Shown piece after piece: positions 42,055 through 50,625 of a stretch of 60,802 bases of DNA (positions within the stretch are counted from its first letter, which is position 1; each line of letters starts with the position of its first letter). Under the pieces are notes generated by a model. It had not been told where the DNA came from, ran no database searches, and worked only from the letters and a program-made list of their open reading frames with translations. A program made the translations under genes and the position numbers. This stretch comes from an uncultured Porphyromonadaceae bacterium (lineage in GTDB: Bacteria > Bacteroidota > Bacteroidia > Bacteroidales > Muribaculaceae). The DNA is taken from assembly GCA_947174995.1 (NCBI GenBank), contig CAMWLC010000011.1, positions 1-60,802 on the forward strand. The letters are read 5' to 3'.

Positions 42055-43087
42055 GTTGCTCAGGATTGTGGCGATGCTCATGGTGCTGGTAGCCCATGCT
42101 GATTTTTTGGCATTGGGGGCTCCGGATGTGTATGCTGTCAGGCATCATCCATATTCCTCGCTGACACGTGACATGATATATTCTTTCGTGTTTGTGAGCG
42201 TGAATGTCTACGTGATGATTTCCGGTTATTTCGGTATACGCACCCGTTGGAAGAGCACACTGGCTTTCGTGTTCATGGTGGTGTTCTGGAGGGTGATCAT
42301 CTTCTTGGGTTATGATGCCACAGGGTGGCCCCGTCCGCATAATTCGATGACCGTGTTCAGGCTGATGATTCCGGGATATGAGGACTGGTTTGTGGAGGCG
42401 TACGTGCTTCTGCGCCTTATCGCTCCGATACTCAATACCTATATCGAAAACACTTCCGTCAGGAAAATGTGCGTGTTTGTCGGGTGCTATTACGCTTTTC
42501 AGATTATATTCCAATTGGTTATCGGAGAGGTATATATGGTGTTTAATTCCGGATCGTCGGTTCTGTCATTCATAGGACTCTACGTCATCGGAGGAATTTT
42601 CAGGAAGACTCGGTTTCACGAGCGAATGTCCGCTTGGAAATGGCTGGGAGGATATGCGTTGTGGTCCGTGTTCGCAGGAGGGATCTTGTTCAGTCTTATG
42701 TACCTGACAGCACGTCCGTGGCCTGAAATGATGGATATGTTTCAGGCCCATAACGGTATAAATGTAATGATTGGCTCGATACTGCTGTTTCTCGGATTCG
42801 CGGCTATGAGGTTCCGGAGCCGCTTCGTCAATACTGTGGCGGCCTCGACATTCGCTGTATATCTGTTTCATATGCATCCCTTTGTATGCCCGTTTTATCT
42901 GGATGCCTGCCGGGATCTGTATGCAAACTATCCGACATTGCCATACATCGGTCTGATGGCGGCCTTGATTTTAGGAGTTTTTACTTTCGCGGTGTGTGTC
43001 GACAGGGTACGGATATGGGTATGGCAACTGATAATGAGCGGAGTTGATAAGATTCTCCTGCACAACAGTGGGCTTAAAATTATTTAA
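42011..43087 (+). CDS. Membrane acyltransferase, family 3
   Basis: 358 residues. It starts inside the polymerase gene (44-base overlap; ATG 42011, an internal ATG at residue 4 is possible). RRQSNLELLRIVAMLMVLVA carries the first helix with the family His shortly after (VAHADF); VSVNVYVMISGYFGIRTRW is the typical second-helix motif; STFAVYLFHMHPFV is the late His region. About ten helices. Predicted O-acyltransferase acting on the glycan. Close homology in pattern to the protein at 31.8 kb. Confidence 0.87.
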   Translation: MPNMPGNLRRQSNLELLRIVAMLMVLVAHADFLALGAPDVYAVRHHPYSSLTRDMIYSFVFVSVNVYVMISGYFGIRTRWKSTLAFVFMVVFWRVIIFLGYDATGWPRPHNSMTVFRLMIPGYEDWFVEAYVLLRLIAPILNTYIENTSVRKMCVFVGCYYAFQIIFQLVIGEVYMVFNSGSSVLSFIGLYVIGGIFRKTRFHERMSAWKWLGGYALWSVFAGGILFSLMYLTARPWPEMMDMFQAHNGINVMIGSILLFLGFAAMRFRSRFVNTVAASTFAVYLFHMHPFVCPFYLDACRDLYANYPTLPYIGLMAALILGVFTFAVCVDRVRIWVWQLIMSGVDKILLHNSGLKII

Positions 43088-43098
43088 GAAAAATCAGT

Positions 43099-44097
43099 AT
43101 GAGCAGATTAATGCAAATAGCACGTAAGATTTTCAGGGAGTTTTTCGCTCTTTGGAAACATTATGGCTTTGCACCGGCCTTCTACACTCTGGTATGGTGG
43201 CTGAATTTCTATGTGAGCACCCCGTTCAGGTTCAAGATGTCGCGTTGGGCCCTCCTCAGGAAGACTGCGTGGCTCAACAGGCATATCGAGAATCACTATC
43301 CTGAAATAATCGCTCGATACAATCGCCCGGACGTTGGGGATAGAATCAGCGGTAATGTGAGAGTGTGGGTATTCTGGGGTCAGGGCGAAGATGCGATGCC
43401 CCCACTTGTTAAAGCCTGCTACACACAATTGAAACTCCATAACATCGGGGTGACGCTAATCACCAATGACAATATAATGGAGTATATCGACGTGCCCCCG
43501 GCAGTGCTTGAAAAAGTGACAAGTGGAAAAATAACCTGGGCACATTTCAGCGATTTTGTCAGAATGAATCTGCTGAAGAAACATGGTGGTATGTGGATTG
43601 ATGCCACCGGTTGGGTGCCGGATGCGATTCCTGTGGATAAACTGATGGAAATGAAGACCTATTCCCCTAATGGTAAGACGGGATGCGGGAATCGTGACAT
43701 CTGTTTCTGGACTTCATTGGGACTCAATTGGAGCGGATGGTGTCTATGGGCCAATCATGTGAATGCCAATGTCTATGGTTTCGTGGGGGATATGCTGTCG
43801 GCTATGATCCAGCAGGAGAAGATGACATTGGATTATGTTTTGGTAGACTATCTGATATATTATGCTGTGCATCATTTCCCGGGAATAAGGGCAGAGTTCG
43901 AAAAATTCAGTGAACTCCCGGGAAACAACCGCGGACAGCTTGCCCGGCTTATGCCGAAGGTATTTGACGAAAAGGAATACAGAAGATTATGTGAGAGTGA
44001 TTTCGTGTTCAAGCTCAGTTTCAGGACACCCTGGCCGAGCAGGACATCCGAAGGTAAAGTAACTTTCTATGGTAAACTGATTGAAAATTTGAATTGA
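43099..44097 (+). CDS. Capsular polysaccharide synthesis protein, GT32-like glycosyltransferase
   Basis: 332 residues. VWVFWGQGEDAMPPLVKACY (about 90-109) opens the Caps_synth (GT32-related) domain, and ITWAHFSDFVRMNLLKKHGG then MWIDATGWV (about 148-176) is the sugar-binding core with the D-x-A/D motif. The family includes galactosyl- and mannosyl-transferases of capsule loci. An N-terminal amphipathic or membrane-near segment (about 15-40) may tether it to the inner membrane. Overlaps the next gene by four bases. Confidence 0.87.
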   Translation: MSRLMQIARKIFREFFALWKHYGFAPAFYTLVWWLNFYVSTPFRFKMSRWALLRKTAWLNRHIENHYPEIIARYNRPDVGDRISGNVRVWVFWGQGEDAMPPLVKACYTQLKLHNIGVTLITNDNIMEYIDVPPAVLEKVTSGKITWAHFSDFVRMNLLKKHGGMWIDATGWVPDAIPVDKLMEMKTYSPNGKTGCGNRDICFWTSLGLNWSGWCLWANHVNANVYGFVGDMLSAMIQQEKMTLDYVLVDYLIYYAVHHFPGIRAEFEKFSELPGNNRGQLARLMPKVFDEKEYRRLCESDFVFKLSFRTPWPSRTSEGKVTFYGKLIENLN

Positions 44098-45020
44098 TGA
44101 TAGATTTTTTTGACAAGATGCGCAGTTGGGGAGGGAGACGCAACCCGTTGCTGCAAAAATTGAAGGTCTACGGAGTGTGGAACACTTTTGTGACCTGGAG
44201 CGCCAATACCATTCTTCCCATGTATTTCAAGGCTACGGCCGGAAAGAAAGAAAACTCGCTGAAGGGAGTGCCCGTGGAAAAGGGGGTGATGATTTCGTTG
44301 ACATCCTTCGGACCACGGCTCGAGAAGCTGTGGCTCGTGATCGAGGGGTTGCTTCGACAGAAGACTAAACCGGAAAAGATAGTGCTCTATCTCACGGCTT
44401 CGCAGGTGCCCGACATCGAGAAATTACCCCAATCCCTGCTGAAGCAGAGGGAGAGAGGTCTGGAAATCGTGCTGTGTCCCGACAATATCCGGAGTCATAC
44501 CAAATATTATTATGCAATGACGCAAAACCCGGACAAGACGGTCATCACTGTGGATGATGATCTCTTCTACCGCTCTGATCTTGTGACTGAACTCCTGAAG
44601 TCTTCGCGTGAGTATCCCGGAGCGATATGCGCCAATTGGGTGAAGGAGATAATCCCCGGTGAGGAGAAGTATGCGAATTGGCCTGACGGCCACAAACGGG
44701 AACTGAAAAAGAATTTCCTGCTGCTCGGAGTCTCCGGGGTGCTTTATCCTCCCCATGCCCTGCATGAAGATGCGTTTGATGTCGGGAATATAATCGATCT
44801 GTGTCTGACGGCTGACGACGTATGGCTCTCCTGCATGGCTATCAGAAAGGGAACGCCGATTCTCTATACTGCATACAAGTATAATCATCTCCCTGTGATG
44901 ATACCCAACAACGAGACTCTGATTTCCGTCAATATGGAGCGTAACCAGGTGCAGGTGGACAATCTCAACCGTCACTTCCTCGCCGCTACGGGAAAACGCC
45001 CGTTCGTTGACCTTGCGTGA
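44094..45020 (+). CDS. Glycosyltransferase-like capsule protein
   Basis: 308 residues. VMISLTSFGPRLEKLWLVIE (about 65-84) and KIVLYLTASQVP begin a GT-A-like domain; DKTVITVDDDLFYRSDLVTE (about 145-164) carries the DDD metal motif; LTADDVWLSCMAIRKG (about 238-253) is a second conserved acidic site. Such proteins are common in Bacteroides capsule loci and are annotated as glycosyltransferases; no CAZy family is assigned with certainty. Start overlaps the previous stop. Confidence 0.82.
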   Translation: MMIDFFDKMRSWGGRRNPLLQKLKVYGVWNTFVTWSANTILPMYFKATAGKKENSLKGVPVEKGVMISLTSFGPRLEKLWLVIEGLLRQKTKPEKIVLYLTASQVPDIEKLPQSLLKQRERGLEIVLCPDNIRSHTKYYYAMTQNPDKTVITVDDDLFYRSDLVTELLKSSREYPGAICANWVKEIIPGEEKYANWPDGHKRELKKNFLLLGVSGVLYPPHALHEDAFDVGNIIDLCLTADDVWLSCMAIRKGTPILYTAYKYNHLPVMIPNNETLISVNMERNQVQVDNLNRHFLAATGKRPFVDLA

Positions 45021-45053
45021 ATCTTGTCAAAGCGTTACCATGAATATTCCGGT

Positions 45054-46178
45054 ATGATAGGAATTTCGGAAAAAGAGTGCACCAAGAGGATTTCAGACAT
45101 CATCAGTGTGATGCGGTTTCCACTGTTGTTAATGGTGGTGCTGATTCACTGCTCCATGTTCTATCGGGCACAAGGGAGTGTCCCTGTACCGGAATTCGCG
45201 ATACGGACAATGTATTTCCTTTCCGGGAGTATGTGTTCAGTGGCTGTTCCTGCATATTTCTTGATGTCGGGGTATCTTTTTTTCGGTATATTGGGAAGAT
45301 ACAGGGCCCTGACTCGGGAGGATTATAGAAGCAAACTGTATAAAAGAGGCTGGCGTCTTCTCCTTCCATATATCTTATGGAATTTTGCAGGATTCTGTAT
45401 GATGGCGCTTTTTATGCTCACTCCTCTCAAATCTTTTTTCCCGGGATTGAATGTCAATATAGATTTCGGTTACTTTATACGTTGCTTCTGGTCGGTGACT
45501 GATTTACATAGTTTCTTCCAAACTGCGGGTGCGCCTGTGGATGACCCTATGTGGTTTATCAGGGATCTGATAATTCTGAGCGTGCTGTCACCGGTGGTCG
45601 AATGGCTGTTGAGAGTTACGCGTGGATGGCTGTTGGTATTGCTGACCGGATTGTTCATCGCCGGAATGTGGCCTCATTTAGTCGGGTTTTCTCTGACAGG
45701 AATACTGTTTTATTCTGTTGGAGCTTGGGCTTCTATCGCAGAATGGAGAATTATACCGGTACTGAGCAGATTATGGTGGATGCCGATAGTGGCTGTGGCC
45801 TGTATGATTACGGAGACCATTGTTTATCCCGTAGGTCTGCAATATCTTCATGCCATGTCAATCCTAACCGGAGTGGCAGGAGGATTGTGGATGGCGTATA
45901 AAGTGTCGGACAATCAGGCGTTGGTGAAGCGACTCGGTTCGCTCGGTAATTTGGGATTTTTTATATTTGCATTTCACATGCTCATATCCGCTGAGGTGGT
46001 TTCTGCTCTGTGCATGATGGTGCGTCCCGTTTCTGACATATCATGGCTGCTCTGCTATTTCGGCGCGTATGCCATACTCATCGGAGTATCTGCAATTCTG
46101 TATCATGCAGTCGGGAAAGTGTTCCCAACATTGACGGCCATGCTCGTAGGAGCATACAGTCCTCATAAAAAACAGTGA
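45054..46178 (+). CDS. Membrane acyltransferase, family 3
   Basis: 374 residues from ATG 45054 (MIGISEKECTKR); a TTG start at 45024 would add ten residues. SVMRFPLLLMVVLIHCSMFY contains the catalytic-type His in helix one; SVAVPAYFLMSGYLFFG is the usual helix-two motif; DPMWFIRDLIILSVLSP is the conserved mid-protein stretch of this subgroup. About ten helices. Fifth acyltransferase of the locus; should acylate a sugar at the inner membrane. Confidence 0.86.
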   Translation: MIGISEKECTKRISDIISVMRFPLLLMVVLIHCSMFYRAQGSVPVPEFAIRTMYFLSGSMCSVAVPAYFLMSGYLFFGILGRYRALTREDYRSKLYKRGWRLLLPYILWNFAGFCMMALFMLTPLKSFFPGLNVNIDFGYFIRCFWSVTDLHSFFQTAGAPVDDPMWFIRDLIILSVLSPVVEWLLRVTRGWLLVLLTGLFIAGMWPHLVGFSLTGILFYSVGAWASIAEWRIIPVLSRLWWMPIVAVACMITETIVYPVGLQYLHAMSILTGVAGGLWMAYKVSDNQALVKRLGSLGNLGFFIFAFHMLISAEVVSALCMMVRPVSDISWLLCYFGAYAILIGVSAILYHAVGKVFPTLTAMLVGAYSPHKKQ

Positions 46179-46197
46179 TTTGGATTAAAATCGTATT

Positions 46198-47166
46198 ATG
46201 GATCTGACACTCGCTATATGCGTGTATAACGCTGAGAAGTATCTGGTGGAGACGCTTGAGAGCGTGATGGCCCAGACACGCGGTGATTTCAAACTGCTGA
46301 TAGTGGACGATTGCTCCACCGACGGGTCGGTGGCGGCGATACGTCGCTTTTTCGAGAAGCACCCCAGAGAATATGAACTTGTGGAGCTGGATCGGAACAG
46401 AGGCATTTGCAATGCCCGCAAGACCGCTCTCGAAAAGGCTTCTACAAAGTACATACTTTTTGTGGATGCAGATGATCCCGTAAAGGATACTCTTGTGGAG
46501 AGGCTTTATGAAGCGGCGCAGGAGGATAAGGATGTCATGGCCGTCACCTGCTGGTCGCGGTTTATCGATATGGATGGAAAGCAGATTGCCGGAGGAACGT
46601 TCCTGGGAGTAAGGAACAAGGAGGAATTTAATGACAAGGCCAGTCGTGGAAAACTCTTTTTCATGCCCATACACACCCTGTTTGACCGGCAAATAGCTAT
46701 CGAAGCCGGTGGATTCGTCGTAGACGGATTTCCGGATGGCAAACCGAGGTATCAGGATTTCTGCGAGGAGTTGGATCTTTGGACGCGTATGAGCGACCGC
46801 TACAAGGATGGTAAATACTTCAAGACCGTCCCGGAGGTACTTTATTATTATCGTAAGAGCGATGGGTTATCCTCCAATCATTTCAATATGCTCCTCAAAA
46901 TGCGTTATACGAAGCATAATGTGAGGTCAAGGCGTGCCGGAAAGCCCGAGAAGACTTTCTCGGAGTTTTACGCCTCGCTTTCCGAGCAAGACCTTAAGGC
47001 ACTGCGCGACGAGGCCACAGCAGCCGACTGTCTGCGCAACGGCGTGATACTGCTCAAAAAGGGCAACATCGTGAAGGGTCCGTGGCTTATACTGCGCTCC
47101 ATCACTACCCGCCCCGCATATTTCTTCGATAAACTCAAACACAATCTCCGCCTCGGAGGAAAGTAA
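46198..47166 (+). CDS. GT2 glycosyltransferase
   Basis: 322 residues. LTLAICVYNAEKYLVETLES start, LIVDDCSTDGSVAAIRRFF with DDCSTDG, and ILFVDADDPVKDTLVERLYE with the DxD motif (about 87-90). The second half has the acceptor-side stretch YQDFCEELDLWTRMSDRYKD. Typical of family 2 transferases adding one sugar to the repeat unit. Its stop shares one base with the start of the DUF4435 gene, so the PARIS-like pair is physically fused into the glycan operon. Confidence 0.92.
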   Translation: MDLTLAICVYNAEKYLVETLESVMAQTRGDFKLLIVDDCSTDGSVAAIRRFFEKHPREYELVELDRNRGICNARKTALEKASTKYILFVDADDPVKDTLVERLYEAAQEDKDVMAVTCWSRFIDMDGKQIAGGTFLGVRNKEEFNDKASRGKLFFMPIHTLFDRQIAIEAGGFVVDGFPDGKPRYQDFCEELDLWTRMSDRYKDGKYFKTVPEVLYYYRKSDGLSSNHFNMLLKMRYTKHNVRSRRAGKPEKTFSEFYASLSEQDLKALRDEATAADCLRNGVILLKKGNIVKGPWLILRSITTRPAYFFDKLKHNLRLGGK

Positions 47167-48251
47167 TGGCGCAGGATATCAAGGAGGTCATCAATTCGGA
47201 GCTTATCGAGGCTCTCAACGCCATGCAGCCCGAGGCTGCTCCGGGGGTGGTGAAGGTGTATGTGGAGGGGGAGTCGGACATACCTTTTTGGACAGCCTGT
47301 CTGTTGCCCTGGAGCCGCGATGGCCGATGGTTTGATGTGGGGGTCTACCGCCGTCGCGACACTGCGCAGGGGGATACGGCCGAGGCCGAGGTACGCCACG
47401 TGACGGGAAAACAGCAATTGCTTAATGAGTTTGCCGATGACAGACTCGGGCCGAATATGCTGTTGGCCATCGATGCCGACTACGACTGGATAATGGAGGA
47501 GTATCAGTATTCTCCGTTGCATCCGGAATATACGTTCAGCGAGAGAATCAGAAGTTGCCCGTATATTCTTCATACTTATCTTTACGGTATTGAAAACTAT
47601 CAATGCCATCCGCTCGCCCTTGAGTCCATCTGGTCAAAAATCGCCGGGAGGTGCATGGCGGCGGAGCACAGGGGGCAGTTGGAACGATGGTCGGTGATGA
47701 TGGAGCCTCTCTTCATGCTGCATCTCGTCAGCGTGGAGCAACGGGATTTCACCTATCCTCTAAAGAAGATGAAGGAGTGGATCCATCGTTTTCCCGTGCC
47801 TTTCGGCAAGACGGAGGGGGAATGGAAAAAGCTGGAGGCTGCGATCGAAGAGGAATACCGGAAGGAGGAGGGATATATGGGGGAACGCGAGACTGTCAGG
47901 GATGCGATCAAATCCCGCCTCGCTGAGAGGGGTTTCGGACCGAAGGATTACTGTCTGCTGGTATGCGGACATTCGCTGCGGGAGTGTGGCGTGATGCAGA
48001 AACTTCCCGGCCTGATATGTGCGGAGCGCTCGAAGAGCATCAATGCCATCAATACGGAGGGAAACGAAACCGAGAGGGAAAAACTCCTGAGACAGTTTGA
48101 GAAATACACGGGGGTGAACCGCGTGAACCGAGTGGACGATGTGTCGACACGTCTGACGAGACTGATGGATGATTTCACGGACATACATCTAATCCCCGGG
48201 TGCCATAAAAGAATACAGGACGATTTGCGTTCTATATACGGGTGTGGGTAA
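47166..48251 (+). CDS. DUF4435 (TOPRIM-like) protein, AriB-like
   Basis: 361 residues. KVYVEGESDIPFWTACL (30-46) provides the conserved Glu of the TOPRIM-like fold, and MLLAIDADYDWIMEEY (about 98-113) the DxD. Then YLYGIENYQCHP and VCGHSLRECGVMQKLPGLIC follow the DUF4435 pattern. In the PARIS anti-phage system AriB is a DUF4435 TOPRIM nuclease released by the AAA ATPase AriA when a phage anti-restriction protein is sensed (established for the E. coli system). Here the order is DUF4435 then AAA, 32 bases apart. Similar ATPase/DUF4435 pairs may have other roles in capsule loci, so defence is an inference. Confidence 0.87.
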   Translation: MAQDIKEVINSELIEALNAMQPEAAPGVVKVYVEGESDIPFWTACLLPWSRDGRWFDVGVYRRRDTAQGDTAEAEVRHVTGKQQLLNEFADDRLGPNMLLAIDADYDWIMEEYQYSPLHPEYTFSERIRSCPYILHTYLYGIENYQCHPLALESIWSKIAGRCMAAEHRGQLERWSVMMEPLFMLHLVSVEQRDFTYPLKKMKEWIHRFPVPFGKTEGEWKKLEAAIEEEYRKEEGYMGERETVRDAIKSRLAERGFGPKDYCLLVCGHSLRECGVMQKLPGLICAERSKSINAINTEGNETEREKLLRQFEKYTGVNRVNRVDDVSTRLTRLMDDFTDIHLIPGCHKRIQDDLRSIYGCG

Positions 48252-48283
48252 GGGTTAGTCACTGTTTTTGAGCGACTGAAAAG

Positions 48284-49300
48284 ATGATTATAAAGAGTAT
48301 AGAGCTGAGGGGCCTCTGGGGTGAGTCGAGTTTCAGATGGAATCTTGATTCGGAAGTTTCGGTGCTTTCGGGCATCAACGGCAGCGGAAAGTCAACGGTG
48401 CTCCGCGCATTGGGGACGCTCCTTCTGGACCGTATCCATCCCGGGGTATATATGGACCGTTTTGAAAGACTAAACGTGAGGCTGACCGACGGATCAGAGC
48501 TTGCTCTGTGCTGTTTGCCCAAAAGTATCGGGGAACTGCGCAGACGGAGCGAGACGGATCCCGGGCTGAAGGAAGTTATAGAAACCATCGAGAATGACAG
48601 CGAGCCGGGACATCCGAGACAGATTGCCGGAGTGATGTCTATCACCGCTTTCAAGGATGGACGGAAGGTGGATCCCGAGGAGGTGCTTGACAATTTTGAC
48701 AGGGATTTCGTCTCGACTTTCGATTTCGCGCCTCCGCGCCCGAAGGATCCCAAGGAACTCTTCATCTCCATGATGAACAATTCCATCAGCGAGCTTGACA
48801 GGCATCTTGACGGGGTGGTGGACCGATACCGCAGTTATCAGATAGAGTTGGGTGCCCGGCTCAACAAGATGATTTCGGGCGAGAATCCCGATCTGGAGAA
48901 GGCCCGGGAGATATTCGATGCGCGTACCCGTTTTCAGGACCGTTTCGACGAGATGCTGAGTGCCACGGGAAAGAAATTCAACCGCGACAGCGGCGAGGTG
49001 AGCTTTGTATTCGATGCCGACGGTAAGTCGCATGACTACACGCATCTTTCGGCCGGAGAGAAGCAGCTGCTGCTGATTCTGCTGACGGTCTTCATGCAGG
49101 AGAAGCGTCCCGCCGTGCTGGTGATGGATGAGCCGGAAATATCCATGCACGTTGACTGGCAGAAGAGGCTGATAGAGGTGATACGTGACATCAACCCCAA
49201 CTGCCAGCTCATCATCGCCACTCATTCCCCCATGATAATCATGGACGGCTGGATGGCCAACGTCACCAATATCCACGATCTAATCACCTCTGAATTATGA
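48284..49300 (+). CDS. AAA ATPase paired with DUF4435, AriA-like
   Basis: 338 residues. Walker A SGINGSGKSTV (29-39), an internal coiled-coil insert (about 165-220, ISELDRHLDGVVDRYRSYQI), signature-like THLSAGEKQLLLILLTVF (about 251-268), Walker B VLVMDEPEISMHVDW (about 274-288) and QLIIATHSPMIIMDGW. SMC/ABC-type ATPase of the AAA_15/AAA_21 group used in PARIS, OLD and Rlo systems. The stop overlaps the start of the following sugar-kinase-like gene (ATGA), unusual for an autonomous defence cassette. Confidence 0.87.
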   Translation: MIIKSIELRGLWGESSFRWNLDSEVSVLSGINGSGKSTVLRALGTLLLDRIHPGVYMDRFERLNVRLTDGSELALCCLPKSIGELRRRSETDPGLKEVIETIENDSEPGHPRQIAGVMSITAFKDGRKVDPEEVLDNFDRDFVSTFDFAPPRPKDPKELFISMMNNSISELDRHLDGVVDRYRSYQIELGARLNKMISGENPDLEKAREIFDARTRFQDRFDEMLSATGKKFNRDSGEVSFVFDADGKSHDYTHLSAGEKQLLLILLTVFMQEKRPAVLVMDEPEISMHVDWQKRLIEVIRDINPNCQLIIATHSPMIIMDGWMANVTNIHDLITSEL

Positions 49301-50625
49301 GTACGAGCAGTGAGACCGCACAGTTGATAAGGGATGTCATCGGCTATCTCAACGAGAATACGGAGTATGCCGTGATGCGAAATTTCGAGGGGTTGCCCGA
49401 CAGCAATTCGGCCCGTGACATCGACATCATCATACGCAAGAAAGATTTCAGGAGAATCAAGCCGGGACTTATCGACATCTTCGTCAGGACCGGCTGGAAG
49501 ATAGTGACATATCTTGATTCCGACCGCCTGATCACGTTTGTGTGCGCACGCAATGACGGCGATCGCACGTCCATCATGCAGTGGGATTTCTTCGTCGATA
49601 CCTCCGTGTTCGGCATCAGGCTGATGAGCGCCGACGAGTTTCTCAAGGACAGGGATTTCAACGGTTTTCTGTGGCATCTGAAGACCGATTCGCAGTTTCT
49701 CGACAAGTATCTTTATGACCGGGCCGTCGGCGCCTCATATCCGGAGAAATACCGCTCCACGCGCGAGGCGGCCAAGGATTCACCGGTGGTGAGGAAAAAG
49801 ATTGCCGAGGTGTTGGGCTCCGACAGCGTGGAGGTCTGCGACCGTATGCCGGGGCGCAAGATGCTTCTGCACGCCGTCGGCCACAACCTGCGCCGCCGTC
49901 CCTTCGGCTTCATCGGCGGCGTGGCGAATTTCCTGCGCACGTTCACGGGAAATTACCTGCGTTCCCGCACGGGATTCTCCATGGGCTTCACCGGTCCGGA
50001 CGGATCGGGAAAGACCACCGTCATCGACCGCACCATCGAGCGGCTCGGGGAGGTGTTCGGCACGGCCCACGCCTACTATCATTTCCGCCCGGCCCTCTTC
50101 GGCAATTTGGGTGAGGTGGCCCATTCCGCGGGAATAAAGAAGGAGGTGGACCGCAATTACAGCGACCCTCACCGCGGGGGGAAGACCGGCAAGCTCTCCT
50201 CCTTGGCACGCCTGGGCTACTATTCCGTGGATTATGTGCTGGGATATTTGGCCAGGGTGAAGACCATGACGCGCATCACGAAGCTCGTGATCTTCGACCG
50301 CTATTTCACCGACATCATCTGCGACAGCCGCCGCTCCCGCATATATCTCGACCCGAAGTTCCTTAACGTATGGCGCAAGCTCTTCATCCCCTCGCTTGAC
50401 TACAACATCCTGCTCACGGCCTCGGCCGACACCATCCTGGCCCGCAAGCGCGAGCTTGACGAGCAGGGCATACGCGACATCAACGCCCGCATCGACTATT
50501 TGGCCGGAAAGAAAGGGTATCTGAAGGTGCTCAACGAGTCCACGCCCGACGCGGCCGTGACCACGATACTCGACCATATCTTCGAGTCGCAACATAGAAA
50601 GAACCTCAAACGTCTCGGAAGATGA
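49297..50625 (+). CDS. Two-domain protein: nucleotidyltransferase-like region plus thymidylate-kinase-like P-loop
   Basis: 442 residues. The N-terminal part (1-150) has SARDIDIIIRKKDFRRIKPG, an acidic DIDI pair like that of minimal nucleotidyltransferases. The C-terminal part is a P-loop kinase: GFTGPDGSGKTTVIDRTIER (about 229-248), VIFDRYFTDII (about 328-338, DR[YF] motif of thymidylate kinases), and ILARKRELDEQGIRDINARI as lid region. Such proteins recur in capsule loci. Phosphorylation of a sugar, nucleoside or lipid carrier is possible; the substrate is unknown. Overlaps both neighbours by four bases. Confidence 0.78.
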   Translation: MSTSSETAQLIRDVIGYLNENTEYAVMRNFEGLPDSNSARDIDIIIRKKDFRRIKPGLIDIFVRTGWKIVTYLDSDRLITFVCARNDGDRTSIMQWDFFVDTSVFGIRLMSADEFLKDRDFNGFLWHLKTDSQFLDKYLYDRAVGASYPEKYRSTREAAKDSPVVRKKIAEVLGSDSVEVCDRMPGRKMLLHAVGHNLRRRPFGFIGGVANFLRTFTGNYLRSRTGFSMGFTGPDGSGKTTVIDRTIERLGEVFGTAHAYYHFRPALFGNLGEVAHSAGIKKEVDRNYSDPHRGGKTGKLSSLARLGYYSVDYVLGYLARVKTMTRITKLVIFDRYFTDIICDSRRSRIYLDPKFLNVWRKLFIPSLDYNILLTASADTILARKRELDEQGIRDINARIDYLAGKKGYLKVLNESTPDAAVTTILDHIFESQHRKNLKRLGR

